The notes beneath the pieces were generated by a model. That model did no database searches. It saw only the letters and a list, made by a program, of their open reading frames with translations, and was not told the origin of the DNA. A DNA stretch of 64,000 nucleotides from CAJJDF01 sp965657945 (lineage in GTDB: Bacteria > Bacteroidota > Bacteroidia > Flavobacteriales_D > CAJJDF01). Made by a program: the position numbers and the translations under genes. Below, piece after piece: positions 54,157 through 62,879 of this stretch (position 1 is the stretch's first letter; each line of letters starts with the position of its first letter). The stretch is from positions 1 through 64,000 of the forward strand of contig CBFHPW010000007.1 in assembly GCA_965657945.1 (NCBI GenBank), written 5' to 3'.

Positions 54157-55050
54157 CTATATTTTATCAATCAACTCAACAATGGAATCATGAACCACAA
54201 TGTTATTCGGCACATCGCTTTGTTTAATTTCTTTAGTATTATTTCCCAATACGTGCATTGTTTCGTTTCTTTTTCCCAAAATATTCTTACTCACGGTTTG
54301 TAAATACTCTACTACCTTTTCTCTTCCTGGTTCTACTGTAAAATAACTGATATAGGTTATGTTTTCGAATACATGCTGTAACTCATATAAGTTTTCCAGA
54401 GGCACACTTGGTCCCAGAAAAACAGATTTATACCCTTTCAACATTAACTCAAAATGGAGATACAAAATGCCAATATCATGTATTTCGTTCATCGGTAAAT
54501 ACAAGATATAAGTCATTTCATCTTTCGGACTCACATTTTGTACTCTTTCAATATTCACCAAAATCTTTTGTTTAATCAAGGTAGAAATAAATCGCTCGTG
54601 TGCTGGGCTAATTGTGTTTGTTGTCCAGAGATTACCGATATCTGTAAGAAGTATGAGGAATTCTTTTAAAAACACATCCCTAAATGAATTTCGGGCCAAC
54701 AACTGATTGTAAGTGGATTCAAATAACGATTGATCAAAATTCAACATCGCAATTTTAAAATTGTTCACTGCTAGTGAGTTTTCCTTATTCTCAATCGTAA
54801 TGTCTCTCACTTTCTCGTTCAACTCCTCTTCGCTAATATCAGCAATGTGAGAAATCTTCACACCGCTGTTGTTGAGAACAGCGATATTCAATATCTTTCT
54901 TAAGTTTTGTAAATTGTAAGTTCTAATGTTAGAATCCGATCTTTCAGGCTCTAGAAGATTGTACCTCTTTTCCCATATACGAATAGTGTGTGCCTTGATT
55001 CCGCTAAGATTTTCTAGGTCTTTTATTGAAAAAGAATTTTTAATTGACAT
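54157..55050 (-). CDS. MerR family regulator with B12-binding-like domain (CarH-like)
   Basis: 297 residues: N-terminal MerR HTH (FSIKDLENLSGIKAHTIRIWEKRYNLLEPERSDSNIRTYN), a four-helix bundle, and a Rossmann-like domain as in CarH/LitR light sensors that use adenosylcobalamin. The bundle signature is W-x9-E-R here (W142, E152, R153) instead of W-x9-E-H, and the cobalamin motif reads E-x-H-x-x-G (E189, H191, G194). It leads the carotenoid operon and probably represses it; whether it still senses light through B12 is open. Confidence 0.82.
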   Translation of the reverse strand: MSIKNSFSIKDLENLSGIKAHTIRIWEKRYNLLEPERSDSNIRTYNLQNLRKILNIAVLNNSGVKISHIADISEEELNEKVRDITIENKENSLAVNNFKIAMLNFDQSLFESTYNQLLARNSFRDVFLKEFLILLTDIGNLWTTNTISPAHERFISTLIKQKILVNIERVQNVSPKDEMTYILYLPMNEIHDIGILYLHFELMLKGYKSVFLGPSVPLENLYELQHVFENITYISYFTVEPGREKVVEYLQTVSKNILGKRNETMHVLGNNTKEIKQSDVPNNIVVHDSIVELIDKI

Positions 55051-55055
55051 ATTTT

Positions 55056-55083
55056 GTTTAATACTTTATGAAATATATTAAAC
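55056..55083. promoter_or_regulatory. Inverted repeat at the merR-crt promoter
   Basis: GTTTAATA (55056-55063) and TATTAAAC (55076-55083), perfect 8-base arms 12 bases apart, starting 6 bases ahead of the merR start. The predicted -7 box lies 10 bases upstream of it, so a bound protein would block early transcription. Confidence 0.55.
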
Positions 55084-55093
55084 TAAATTAAAA

Positions 55094-55101
55094 CAAATAT
55101 A
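55094..55101 (-). promoter_or_regulatory. -7 box of the carotenoid operon
   Basis: Minus strand TATATTTG, a perfect match to TAnnTTTG, 43 bases before the merR start. The -33 region is not clear. Confidence 0.5.
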
Positions 55102-55174
55102 TTTAGGACGAAGTTTATTTGACTAAAAGTTATAAAAATAAATACGTTGAGGCGATTAAACAAAAAGTAAAGAA

Positions 55175-55837
55175 TCAGTCTTTTTTCTTAAAATCCCCAT
55201 TTTTCCATGCTTGAATAAACTGACTCCAAGCAATTGGATTGAGCAAATTGTTTGGCGGAGCCTGACCTGCGTAATACAATCGAGAATGTACATCTTGCAT
55301 TTGCCATTTAAAATTGAGCGAACCTCCAGCCGGATAAGCCTCTTGCTTGAGTGCAAGCGTCTTTGGATCGAGGTTATTCTGAGCACGAGTAAGATCATCG
55401 TTAGGAATATCTGTATTTAAAAAAGCATCTCTGAATTGCTCTCTTGATGGCCAGGGATAAACATCTAATTGTGCCAATTTAACGGTATCCTCTTCTATGG
55501 AATGGATGAGAGAGTATCTGCCGTTCCTTAGAGTATCAGGAATGACATAGGTTGATTTTTTATACCCAATGGATGAAAAAACTATGGTATCGCCAGGCAT
55601 AGCAACGAATGAGAAAAACCCGTAATAATCAGAACTTGTGCCCCGGTACGAACTCTTCTCAAGAACCGTAACAAAAGGAACTGGTTCTAATTTAGAGCCA
55701 GCTACTACAATTCCCGAAATTTGAACATAAATCTCTGATACCGAATCTTTTTTTAAAGCAACAGTATCCGTTTGACAATTGGCTCCAAAAAAACTAAAAA
55801 GTAGGGTAAAAAGAAGGAGAATTTTTAATGTTTTCAT
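55175..55837 (-). CDS. CarboxypepD_reg-like domain protein
   Basis: About 220 residues. Start taken at ATG 55837, whose first residues form a signal peptide (MKTLKILLLFTLLFSFFGANCQ); an ATG six codons earlier is less likely. After it comes a carboxypeptidase-regulatory-like beta domain (ISGIVVAGSKLEPVPFVTVLEKSSYRGTSSDYYGFFSFVAMPGDTIVFSSIGY), as found at the head of TonB receptors, then a short polar tail. No receptor barrel follows. Role unknown; periplasmic. Confidence 0.75.
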   Translation of the reverse strand: MKTLKILLLFTLLFSFFGANCQTDTVALKKDSVSEIYVQISGIVVAGSKLEPVPFVTVLEKSSYRGTSSDYYGFFSFVAMPGDTIVFSSIGYKKSTYVIPDTLRNGRYSLIHSIEEDTVKLAQLDVYPWPSREQFRDAFLNTDIPNDDLTRAQNNLDPKTLALKQEAYPAGGSLNFKWQMQDVHSRLYYAGQAPPNNLLNPIAWSQFIQAWKNGDFKKKD

Positions 55838-55897
55838 GTGACATAAAGATAACAAAAATCGAAGTTACAATTCAATTCTGCCGTTAAGAGTTGTTAA

Positions 55898-58192
55898 TTA
55901 ATCTTTGTAAAAAACCCGTTTTACGCGCTGAGAAATGGAAGTAAGCACTTCATAAGGAATGGTATCCATTGCAAGAGCCATGTCTTCTATGGAATTATGT
56001 TTTCCAAAAATCTCAATCTCATCTCCCACCTTAACAGGCAGTCCCGTAATATCTATCATACAAACATCCATGCAAATATTACCAACCAAATTACAAGCTT
56101 CCTCATTCCAGAAAAAAGAAAAATTTCTATTTCCTAAACTTCTTCGTATCCCATCAGAATAGCCAATAGGAAGCATAGCAATAGTCATATCATATTCTGC
56201 CTTAGTTTTTCTTCCGTACCCAATAGAATCACCTTTCTCCAGTTCTTTGGTTTGAATCACCACTGTTTTAAGTCTGCTAATTGGCTTTATTTTAGACGCT
56301 TTATTCCCTACATTTATTCCGTACAACCCGATTCCCAGCCGAACCATATCGTACTGAAAATCATTGTAATTTTCAATCCCAGCTGTATTCAAAATATGGC
56401 GATGAATAGGATAATTAAACTGCCCTATTAAAAAAGAAGAATAGTGTTCGAACTTCTTCAACTGTTTTTCTGTGTATTCGCGCTCATTGCGATCATCAGC
56501 CGAAGACAAATGAGAAAAAATGGACTTCATATACACCTCCGGTTGAGCATAAAGATATTGGACCAATTGAGGGAGTTGAGTTGGCAAAAAACCAAGACGA
56601 TTCATTCCTGTTTCCAATTTGATGTGAATGGGGTATTCTTTCTTGTCAGACACTATTAAATCTTTCACCAATTCATCCAACATTTCCAGTGAATAAACCT
56701 CTGGCTCTAGGTTGTACTTTATCAAATCCATGAAAGTTTCTGACTCTGGATTCATGACTACAATTGGCATGGTAACACCTTTTTTTCGTAAAGTAATTCC
56801 CTCATCTGTGTAGGCTACACCCAAATAATCTACTTTTTCTTGCTCCAAAAACCGAGGGATTTCTGTGGCTCCAGATCCGTAAGCAAATGCTTTTACCATC
56901 ACCATTAATTTGGTTGAAGGCTTTATTTTCTTTCGATAAACTGCTAAATTGTCGGCTAATTGATTCAAGCTAATTTCTAATACCGTTCGATGATTCTTTT
57001 CTTCCAACACTTTAGCAACTTGCTCCAACCTATGGTTTCTACTTCCTTTTATCAACACGTAATGATCCCTAAAACCAAACTCCTTTAGCTGGGCCAAAAG
57101 TTCGGTTGTTGAATAGTATTGTTTTAATTCTACGGAAGAATGTATGCCCTTTAGCTTCTCGGTACCCACTACCAGCAAACGATTTATACCGCTCGAATTT
57201 AATAACTCTACTAATTTGAGGTCAGTGAAAGGTGTTTCTGGAATCTCGGTAATGATAACCGTTTTAGGAAAATTATTCGCCTGCGTCTTCAAATAATCCA
57301 ATGACAAGACTAACGAGGAGTAGCTAATGTTGTATCCATCATTAATAATCGTTGAATTTTCAATCCCTTTCTTCATTTCCAGCCTCAATGCCAAAGGAGA
57401 AAGATGCGCTATTCGTGCTTGAATCACTTCTTTCTGGTAACCCATTTTTATCAAAACTGCGATACAAATTTTGCAATTTTCGATCGAAGACTTATCCGAA
57501 AACGGAAATACGTATCCTTTAATTTCTGACTCGTAAGTTACTCTTTCGTTCACATTTTTGAACAAGAGTGCTTTTTCTTCTTGTTTTTGATCGAGACTGA
57601 CAAATCCATCTTGATGAGCCTCACCCATTCGGGTAAGCACCCCAATGCTCGGCTTCAATATAGACTCTAGCTTTTCCATTTCCCCTACCTTAGAAATTCC
57701 AGCCTCAAAAATTGCCAGAGTGTGCGTTTCATTCAAAAGCAAGACAGACAATGGAACTCCCAGTTGAGAATTAAAACTTTTGGGACTTCTACATATAAGA
57801 TAATCCGGGCTCAAAAGCTGATAAAGCCATTCCTTCACAATTGTTTTTCCGTAACTTCCGGTTATTCCAATGACTGGGATAGGAAACTTCTGCCTGTGAT
57901 GTCTGGCTAATTTCTGAAGAGCTTCAAGCGAATTGTTCACCTTAATTAAGGTAACATCCCGCTCCACGATTCCCACATTTTTTGATACGACAAAAACCTT
58001 AACCCCTTGAGCAATAAGTTCAGGAATAAACTGGTGGCCGTCTCTTTTTTCGGTTTCTATAGCAAAAAAAACTGTGGAGGATGAATTTTGTACCGAACGA
58101 CTATCAACTGAAACGTGATTGACAAAACCTTCCTTCAGGGAATCTGTAATTCCCTCCATACTTTTTATAAGTTCGGTTAAAGAATATTTCAT
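55898..58192 (-). CDS. Bifunctional MurF ligase / alanine racemase
   Basis: 764 residues. The N-terminal ~400 residues are MurF (UDP-MurNAc-tripeptide:D-Ala-D-Ala ligase) with GITGSYGKTIVKEW as ATP loop. The C-terminal ~365 are alanine racemase with the PLP lysine in VKAFAYGSG (near residue 430), MNRLGFLP and the basic/Tyr active-site block SIGYGRKTKAEYDM. This fusion is standard in Bacteroidota and links D-Ala supply to its use in peptidoglycan. Starts on the last base of the thymidine kinase stop (TAATG overlap). Confidence 0.94.
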   Translation of the reverse strand: MKYSLTELIKSMEGITDSLKEGFVNHVSVDSRSVQNSSSTVFFAIETEKRDGHQFIPELIAQGVKVFVVSKNVGIVERDVTLIKVNNSLEALQKLARHHRQKFPIPVIGITGSYGKTIVKEWLYQLLSPDYLICRSPKSFNSQLGVPLSVLLLNETHTLAIFEAGISKVGEMEKLESILKPSIGVLTRMGEAHQDGFVSLDQKQEEKALLFKNVNERVTYESEIKGYVFPFSDKSSIENCKICIAVLIKMGYQKEVIQARIAHLSPLALRLEMKKGIENSTIINDGYNISYSSLVLSLDYLKTQANNFPKTVIITEIPETPFTDLKLVELLNSSGINRLLVVGTEKLKGIHSSVELKQYYSTTELLAQLKEFGFRDHYVLIKGSRNHRLEQVAKVLEEKNHRTVLEISLNQLADNLAVYRKKIKPSTKLMVMVKAFAYGSGATEIPRFLEQEKVDYLGVAYTDEGITLRKKGVTMPIVVMNPESETFMDLIKYNLEPEVYSLEMLDELVKDLIVSDKKEYPIHIKLETGMNRLGFLPTQLPQLVQYLYAQPEVYMKSIFSHLSSADDRNEREYTEKQLKKFEHYSSFLIGQFNYPIHRHILNTAGIENYNDFQYDMVRLGIGLYGINVGNKASKIKPISRLKTVVIQTKELEKGDSIGYGRKTKAEYDMTIAMLPIGYSDGIRRSLGNRNFSFFWNEEACNLVGNICMDVCMIDITGLPVKVGDEIEIFGKHNSIEDMALAMDTIPYEVLTSISQRVKRVFYKD

Positions 58193-58767
58193 TATTTGGC
58201 AGCTTGATTAAAACAAATTCTACACAAAGGTTCATAAGCCTCAGTCTCACCCAACATCACTTGTTGCTCATCGGTAGTCTTTCGATGAGAAAATTGAGCC
58301 AAAGAACCACATTTCACACAAATAGCATGCACTTTGGTAACATATTCAGCTGTAGCGATCAAACTTGGCATTACGCCAAATGGTTTTCCAGAGAAATCCA
58401 TATCCAATCCGGCAACAATCACTCTCGCTCCCTTATTTGCAAGCTGATTGCACACTTCTGTAAGTCCTTCATCAAAAAACTGAGCTTCGTCAATTCCTAT
58501 TACCTCAACGCCATCGGCAAGCAACAAAATATTGCGTGAGGAAGAAACAGGAGTACAGCGAATAGAGTTTTCATTGTGACTTACAACATCCTCTTCATCG
58601 TATCTTTTATCAATCGTAGGTTTAAAAATCTCAACAGATTGCTGAGCAAATTCAGCTCGCTTTAATCGCCTAATCAACTCCTCTGTTTTACCAGAAAACA
58701 TAGAACCACACACAACTTCTATCCAGCCTCTTTTTTCGTTTCCTTGCGTTAATGATTCTAAAAACAT
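58192..58767 (-). CDS. tdk: Thymidine kinase
   Basis: 191-residue type II TK. P-loop GSMFSGKTEELIRR, lasso FDEGLTEVCNQLANKGARVIVAGLDMDFSG, and structural zinc cysteines CVKCG ... CRICF. Salvages thymidine to dTMP. Coupled by a one-base overlap to murF-alr. Confidence 0.95.
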   Translation of the reverse strand: MFLESLTQGNEKRGWIEVVCGSMFSGKTEELIRRLKRAEFAQQSVEIFKPTIDKRYDEEDVVSHNENSIRCTPVSSSRNILLLADGVEVIGIDEAQFFDEGLTEVCNQLANKGARVIVAGLDMDFSGKPFGVMPSLIATAEYVTKVHAICVKCGSLAQFSHRKTTDEQQVMLGETEAYEPLCRICFNQAAK

Positions 58768-58809
58768 ATCGTGATTTATTTAAATCAAAATTACGAATTA
58801 ATAGGACAT

Positions 58810-58846
58810 AAAAAAAGGGATAACAATCGTGTTTTGCCATCCCTTT
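58810..58846 (-). terminator. Terminator after the helicase/before tdk
   Basis: AAAGGGAT pairs with ATCCCTTT around a 17-base loop, T run on the minus strand. It lies between the helicase stop and the tdk start, so it separates the two units. Confidence 0.7.
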
Positions 58847-58865
58847 ACTTTATTTATTTTTTGTT

Positions 58866-60593
58866 TTATTGATTAGAAACCTCAGCTCTCATCTTTCTTC
58901 CTCCTTCTATTTCAACGCCATTTATCCCTTTCAATAATTTTCCAGCGATTTTTGGAGCAACATCTACAAAACTAAAATTATCCATCATTCTTATTTTTCC
59001 TAAGTTTTTTCCAGCAACTCCTCCTTCTTGACACAGCACTCTAATTAAGTGCCCTTTGTCCGAAAAGTCTTTTTCTCCAACATTGAGGAACAAAGTAGTA
59101 GATTCTCCTTCAACATTTCTGTTGAAACCTCCACTATCTCTATCTCCACGTCTTTCTCTCCTGTCACTTCTTGGCTTTCTGTCTCTTCCTCTGTCTCTTC
59201 CGCCTCTATCTCTTTCTCTGTCGCCTCTTCTTCGTTCGTTTCCTCTGCCTCTGTCACTTCCGCCTCGTGATTCGTCATTTATATCTCTTGCATTTTCATA
59301 ATAAGACAAAAACCTATTAAATTCTGCAGAAACGAATTTTGTGATAATTTCTTCTTTCGAAAGTTCTCTCAATTTTTCATCAACCGCTGGTAAATAAGGA
59401 GCAATTTGTTCTTCTTTTACTTCAACATCAACCACTTTATCGATTAGTTGCATCAATTGCTTTTCACAAATATCTTTTCCTGTAGGAAATTTCTTTTGAT
59501 CAATTTTTGAGTTAATTATCTTCTCAACAAACCTAAGTTTGTTAGACTCTCTGTTGTTTAGCAACAAAATAGAAGTTCCTTTCTTTCCTGCTCGAGCAGT
59601 TCTACCAGATCGGTGGGTATAACTTTCTATTTCATCCGGAAGGTTGTAGTTGATTACATGTGTAATGTCATCCACATCAATCCCTCTTGCTGCCACATCA
59701 GTAGCTACCAATAATTGGATATCTTTGTTTCTGAATGCTTTCATCACTCGGTCTCTTTGCGCTTGGGATAGATCACCATGTAACGGTTCGGCACTGTAGT
59801 TACTTTTCATTAGTTTATCTGCCACCTCAGAAGTTTCTCTTCTCGTTCTGCAGAAAATAACTCCGTACATAGTTGGTTCAAAATCAATAATACGTTTTAA
59901 CCCCTGAAACCTATCTCGGTCATTTACTTTGTAAAAGTGATGTTCAATATTCTTAGAAGCTGCATTCTTGGTTCCCACCGTAATTTCGATTGGGTCATCC
60001 ATGTAATTTTTTGCGATTCTCACAACCTCTTTTGGCATGGTAGCCGAAAACAACCAAGTCTGCTTGTCGTTCGGAGTATTTTCCAAGATAGCGTCTATAT
60101 CTTCCTTGAATCCCATATTCAACATCTCGTCTGCTTCATCAAGAGCCACATAACTTACTTGTGATAAGTCAACTCTCTTTCTTTTGATCATATCCATCAA
60201 CCTTCCTGGAGTTGCTACCACAACTTGCGCGCCTCTATTAAGTTGTCTTACTTGTGTATCAATACTAGCTCCTCCATAGACAGGAACAATATTTGCTCCT
60301 CTGAAGTTTCTAGAAAATTGTTGAAAATCTTTACTTATTTGAATACACAATTCTCTTGTTGGGCAAATCACCAATCCTTGAGTTGTTTTACTGTTGAAAT
60401 CCACTTGGTTTACCATAGGCAATCCAAAAGCAGCAGTTTTCCCTGTACCCGTTTGGGCAAGTCCAACTAAGTCTCTTTTTGTTTCTAATAATTGGGGTAT
60501 TGCTTCTTGTTGAATAGGTGAGGGCTCAACAAAACCCAAGGACGCGACTGCGTCCAAGACCTCTTGCTTGAGGCCAAGTTCTTTAAATGTCAT
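58866..60593 (-). CDS. DEAD-box RNA helicase
   Basis: 575 residues. Motifs in order: Q motif (FVEPSPIQQEAIP), AQTGTGKTAAF, PTRELCIQIS, VATPGRLMDM, DEADEML, SATMP, the second RecA domain with ATDVAARGIDVDDI and HRSGRTARAG. Then an Arg/Gly/Asp-rich low-complexity stretch (about 445-505) and a DbpA-type RNA-binding domain (about 505-575: STTLFLNVGEKDFSDKGHLIRVLCQ). DeaD/CshA-like; likely ribosome assembly or cold adaptation. Confidence 0.93.
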   Translation of the reverse strand: MTFKELGLKQEVLDAVASLGFVEPSPIQQEAIPQLLETKRDLVGLAQTGTGKTAAFGLPMVNQVDFNSKTTQGLVICPTRELCIQISKDFQQFSRNFRGANIVPVYGGASIDTQVRQLNRGAQVVVATPGRLMDMIKRKRVDLSQVSYVALDEADEMLNMGFKEDIDAILENTPNDKQTWLFSATMPKEVVRIAKNYMDDPIEITVGTKNAASKNIEHHFYKVNDRDRFQGLKRIIDFEPTMYGVIFCRTRRETSEVADKLMKSNYSAEPLHGDLSQAQRDRVMKAFRNKDIQLLVATDVAARGIDVDDITHVINYNLPDEIESYTHRSGRTARAGKKGTSILLLNNRESNKLRFVEKIINSKIDQKKFPTGKDICEKQLMQLIDKVVDVEVKEEQIAPYLPAVDEKLRELSKEEIITKFVSAEFNRFLSYYENARDINDESRGGSDRGRGNERRRGDRERDRGGRDRGRDRKPRSDRRERRGDRDSGGFNRNVEGESTTLFLNVGEKDFSDKGHLIRVLCQEGGVAGKNLGKIRMMDNFSFVDVAPKIAGKLLKGINGVEIEGGRKMRAEVSNQ

Positions 60594-60910
60594 TTCTGAT
60601 TTTTTTTAATTAATAATTACGAATAAAAATCTCTTAAAAAAACACATTAACACGACATTACGAGGTTTAAGAAATCCTTATTGCTGTGCGAAGGTAAATT
60701 TAATTATTAACAATACCGAATAATCTGTTAACAAACATGAAAAGTCAAAAGCTAACAAAACCAATTAAGCGCCCAAGTCGATCTCATAACTAAAATGATG
60801 AACTCGAGTGATTTTTTATGTCTTTTTCAACATAACACGGTTCTAAAACCACTTGTAAAGATGAACGATCAGGAAAAAAACTAGTTTATTAGCACCCTTT
60901 TTTTAAACGA
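60594..60910. other. 317-base leader/intergenic region
   Basis: Minus-strand side upstream of the helicase. A TAAATTTA box about 95 bases before the start could serve as its -7, giving a long leader as common for cold-shock helicases. No frame or structured RNA is supported. Confidence 0.4.
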
Positions 60911-61474
60911 CTATTGGTTGTTTTTAATCGATTTAAGAGCTTCTGTTCTTGCAACTCCTACCGGATTAGAAAGCGTGTAGGAAGAGAAATCCCTTGGAGC
61001 TTTGAGACTAGTTCCTCGCAAAGTAAGAGTAGGAGTTACGATATAAACCGTGCTATCCGAATAAATGTAGTTCTCTTTCAGGTAAATTTCTTCGGACAAA
61101 ATAGTTTCTTTTTTGTGGTTGGTTATTTTCACATTTTTTCGAAAAATAAGCGATTCATTGTTGGCCCCAGTAAGACCATACCCACAGGTAAGTTCTGTCA
61201 CTTGCTCCCCTTTTTTGTTGAAAAATTGAGCTGTCAAACCTTTTGGAAAAACAGTATAAGTTGTATCTGTTGTATACTTATGAATCAAAGGTGCTTGAAG
61301 AATTCGCTTGACTCTGCCAGAATCCGAATAAGTAAGCTTTACGTTTGTAGAAACTTCGTCAGGTAAAGATTCTTGATGAATAGTTTTCATCTTTTCCAAA
61401 TCACTTCCTTGACAACTAGAAAAAATTAGAATTCCTACCAAGAATAAAACAACCAAACATTCATACTTTTTCAT
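60911..61474 (-). CDS. lptC: LPS export protein LptC
   Basis: About 187 residues: a lipoprotein-like signal (MKKYECLVVLFLVGILIFSSC) and a beta-jellyroll typical of LptC in Bacteroidota (LPDEVSTNVKLTYSDSGRVKRILQAPLI, FPKGLTAQFFNKKGEQVTELTCGYGLT). Part of the Lpt bridge moving LPS to the outer membrane. The ATG at 61474 is preferred; the one at 61555 lies within the T run of the terminator at 61556-61588. Belongs to the lptC-TPR-OMP neighbourhood found in related genomes. Confidence 0.82.
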   Translation of the reverse strand: MKKYECLVVLFLVGILIFSSCQGSDLEKMKTIHQESLPDEVSTNVKLTYSDSGRVKRILQAPLIHKYTTDTTYTVFPKGLTAQFFNKKGEQVTELTCGYGLTGANNESLIFRKNVKITNHKKETILSEEIYLKENYIYSDSTVYIVTPTLTLRGTSLKAPRDFSSYTLSNPVGVARTEALKSIKNNQ

Positions 61475-61555
61475 ACCTTCAATTGGATTTAATTGGTAAA
61501 CGTAATAGATTGAGGAATTGTTATCCAAAGCTAATAAAACGGAATTAATTGACAT

Positions 61556-61588
61556 AAAAAAACCGTCTTCGATTTCTCTAAGACGGCT
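61556..61588 (-). terminator. Terminator between the TPR gene and lptC
   Basis: CCGTCTT (61563-61569) and AAGACGG (61580-61586) pair around a 10-base loop, followed by seven T on the minus strand. It separates lptC from the TPR gene. Confidence 0.75.
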
Positions 61589-61611
61589 ACTTTCATTTTT
61601 GTGTATACAAC

Positions 61612-62865
61612 CTACTTCACTGTGGTAGAATACCCATTACAAGTTTTGTATGGTTGTCCAGTTTGTAACCCTTGCGAAAACACATCTCCTTTTTCAGGAA
61701 ACCTTGCCTTATATCTGGCCATATCTTTCGATGCTTGTGAAGAAACACTAGAATCAACTGACTTCGCTTTTGCAGCCATGTCGTAGGCCGCCCAGTTAAT
61801 CGCTTGATCGTCAAATCTGGAAGTTCCACAGGCAGACGCAGCGATAATCGAAGCTTTTATCAGGTAGGCATCTCCGTTGCTGCTATTCAATTTTAATGCT
61901 TCGTTTGCGTAAACTCCAGCTTTGCTTCTGTTCCCTTTATTTAATAAAATCTTAGCAGTATTTATGAGCATCGATTCTTTTTTTGAAGCATCATCCGTCA
62001 TTTCAATCGCTTTGTCGTAGTAGGTAATTGATTTCGAATTATTTCCTTCTTGCAAATACATTTGAGCTAGGCCTTCATACCCTTCCGCACTCGGATTTTT
62101 TTCTACATCGATTACGATCAATGTCTTGAACATCTCATTGTCGGTACATTCTCTCTTTTTCAGAGTATTAAGCACTTTTGTTCTTAGATTGTCGTCCGTT
62201 TTTGCTTGTTCAAATTTCTTTTTTATTACCGGAAGTAATTTGTCGCAAGTCAAACAAGGCCCTAAAAATTTATCGATTGCATCTTGTGCTTTATCGTATC
62301 CATTTTGCCCTTCGTTCATCCCAATGATTGTGGACAATCTGTCGTATTCGTTCACCAATACCTCACAATCCATTTTTTCTTTATTCTTTAATACGGCCAA
62401 GGCATTCGTATAATAATATATTGAACTTGCTCTGGTTTGTCCATTGGCAGAGTCAATAGACTTTTTCATCACCTCAACTCCTTTAGAAATTTTTCCTAAT
62501 TTAATTAAGTCTGCTCCGTAGTTTTCATTAATTTTTGGATTATCACCAAATAATTTGATACTTTGCTCGTAAGCCCACACAATCGAATCAGAGAGTGATT
62601 TTTGTCTTTCAGCACTCGCTCCTTTCTTCAGCTTGTTCATGATGTAAATTCCATTGTCATATAAGTTTGCATTGTACTCCGGACACACTTTTACTGCTTC
62701 AACCCAAAATTTGTAAGCATCCTTATATACTTTTTGTGTCAAATAATCTGTGTAAAGCGAAAGGTTCTTTTTACATTCTTCTGGATTATCTCCCAAATTA
62801 CCCGTTTGAGCAAACATACTAATTGATGTAATTGAAATTAAGGCTGTTAATACTATACGTTTCAT
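61612..62865 (-). CDS. Secreted TPR-repeat protein
   Basis: 417 residues, signal peptide ending SMFAQT, and several tetratricopeptide-like repeats (YEGLAQMYLQEGNNSKSITYYDKAIEM; LINTAKILLNKGNRSKAGVYANEALKLNSSNGDAYLIKASI). Four cysteines suggest disulphides in the periplasm. Sits 14 bases after the barrel gene and before lptC, so likely an envelope-assembly accessory. Exact partner unknown. Confidence 0.75.
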   Translation of the reverse strand: MKRIVLTALISITSISMFAQTGNLGDNPEECKKNLSLYTDYLTQKVYKDAYKFWVEAVKVCPEYNANLYDNGIYIMNKLKKGASAERQKSLSDSIVWAYEQSIKLFGDNPKINENYGADLIKLGKISKGVEVMKKSIDSANGQTRASSIYYYTNALAVLKNKEKMDCEVLVNEYDRLSTIIGMNEGQNGYDKAQDAIDKFLGPCLTCDKLLPVIKKKFEQAKTDDNLRTKVLNTLKKRECTDNEMFKTLIVIDVEKNPSAEGYEGLAQMYLQEGNNSKSITYYDKAIEMTDDASKKESMLINTAKILLNKGNRSKAGVYANEALKLNSSNGDAYLIKASIIAASACGTSRFDDQAINWAAYDMAAKAKSVDSSVSSQASKDMARYKARFPEKGDVFSQGLQTGQPYKTCNGYSTTVK

Positions 62866-62879
62866 TATTTTATTTTTTC

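Noticed and set aside
59049..59301. Overlapping open frames on both strands inside the helicase gene
   Set aside because: They arise from the Arg/Gly/Asp-rich repeat coding in the helicase linker.
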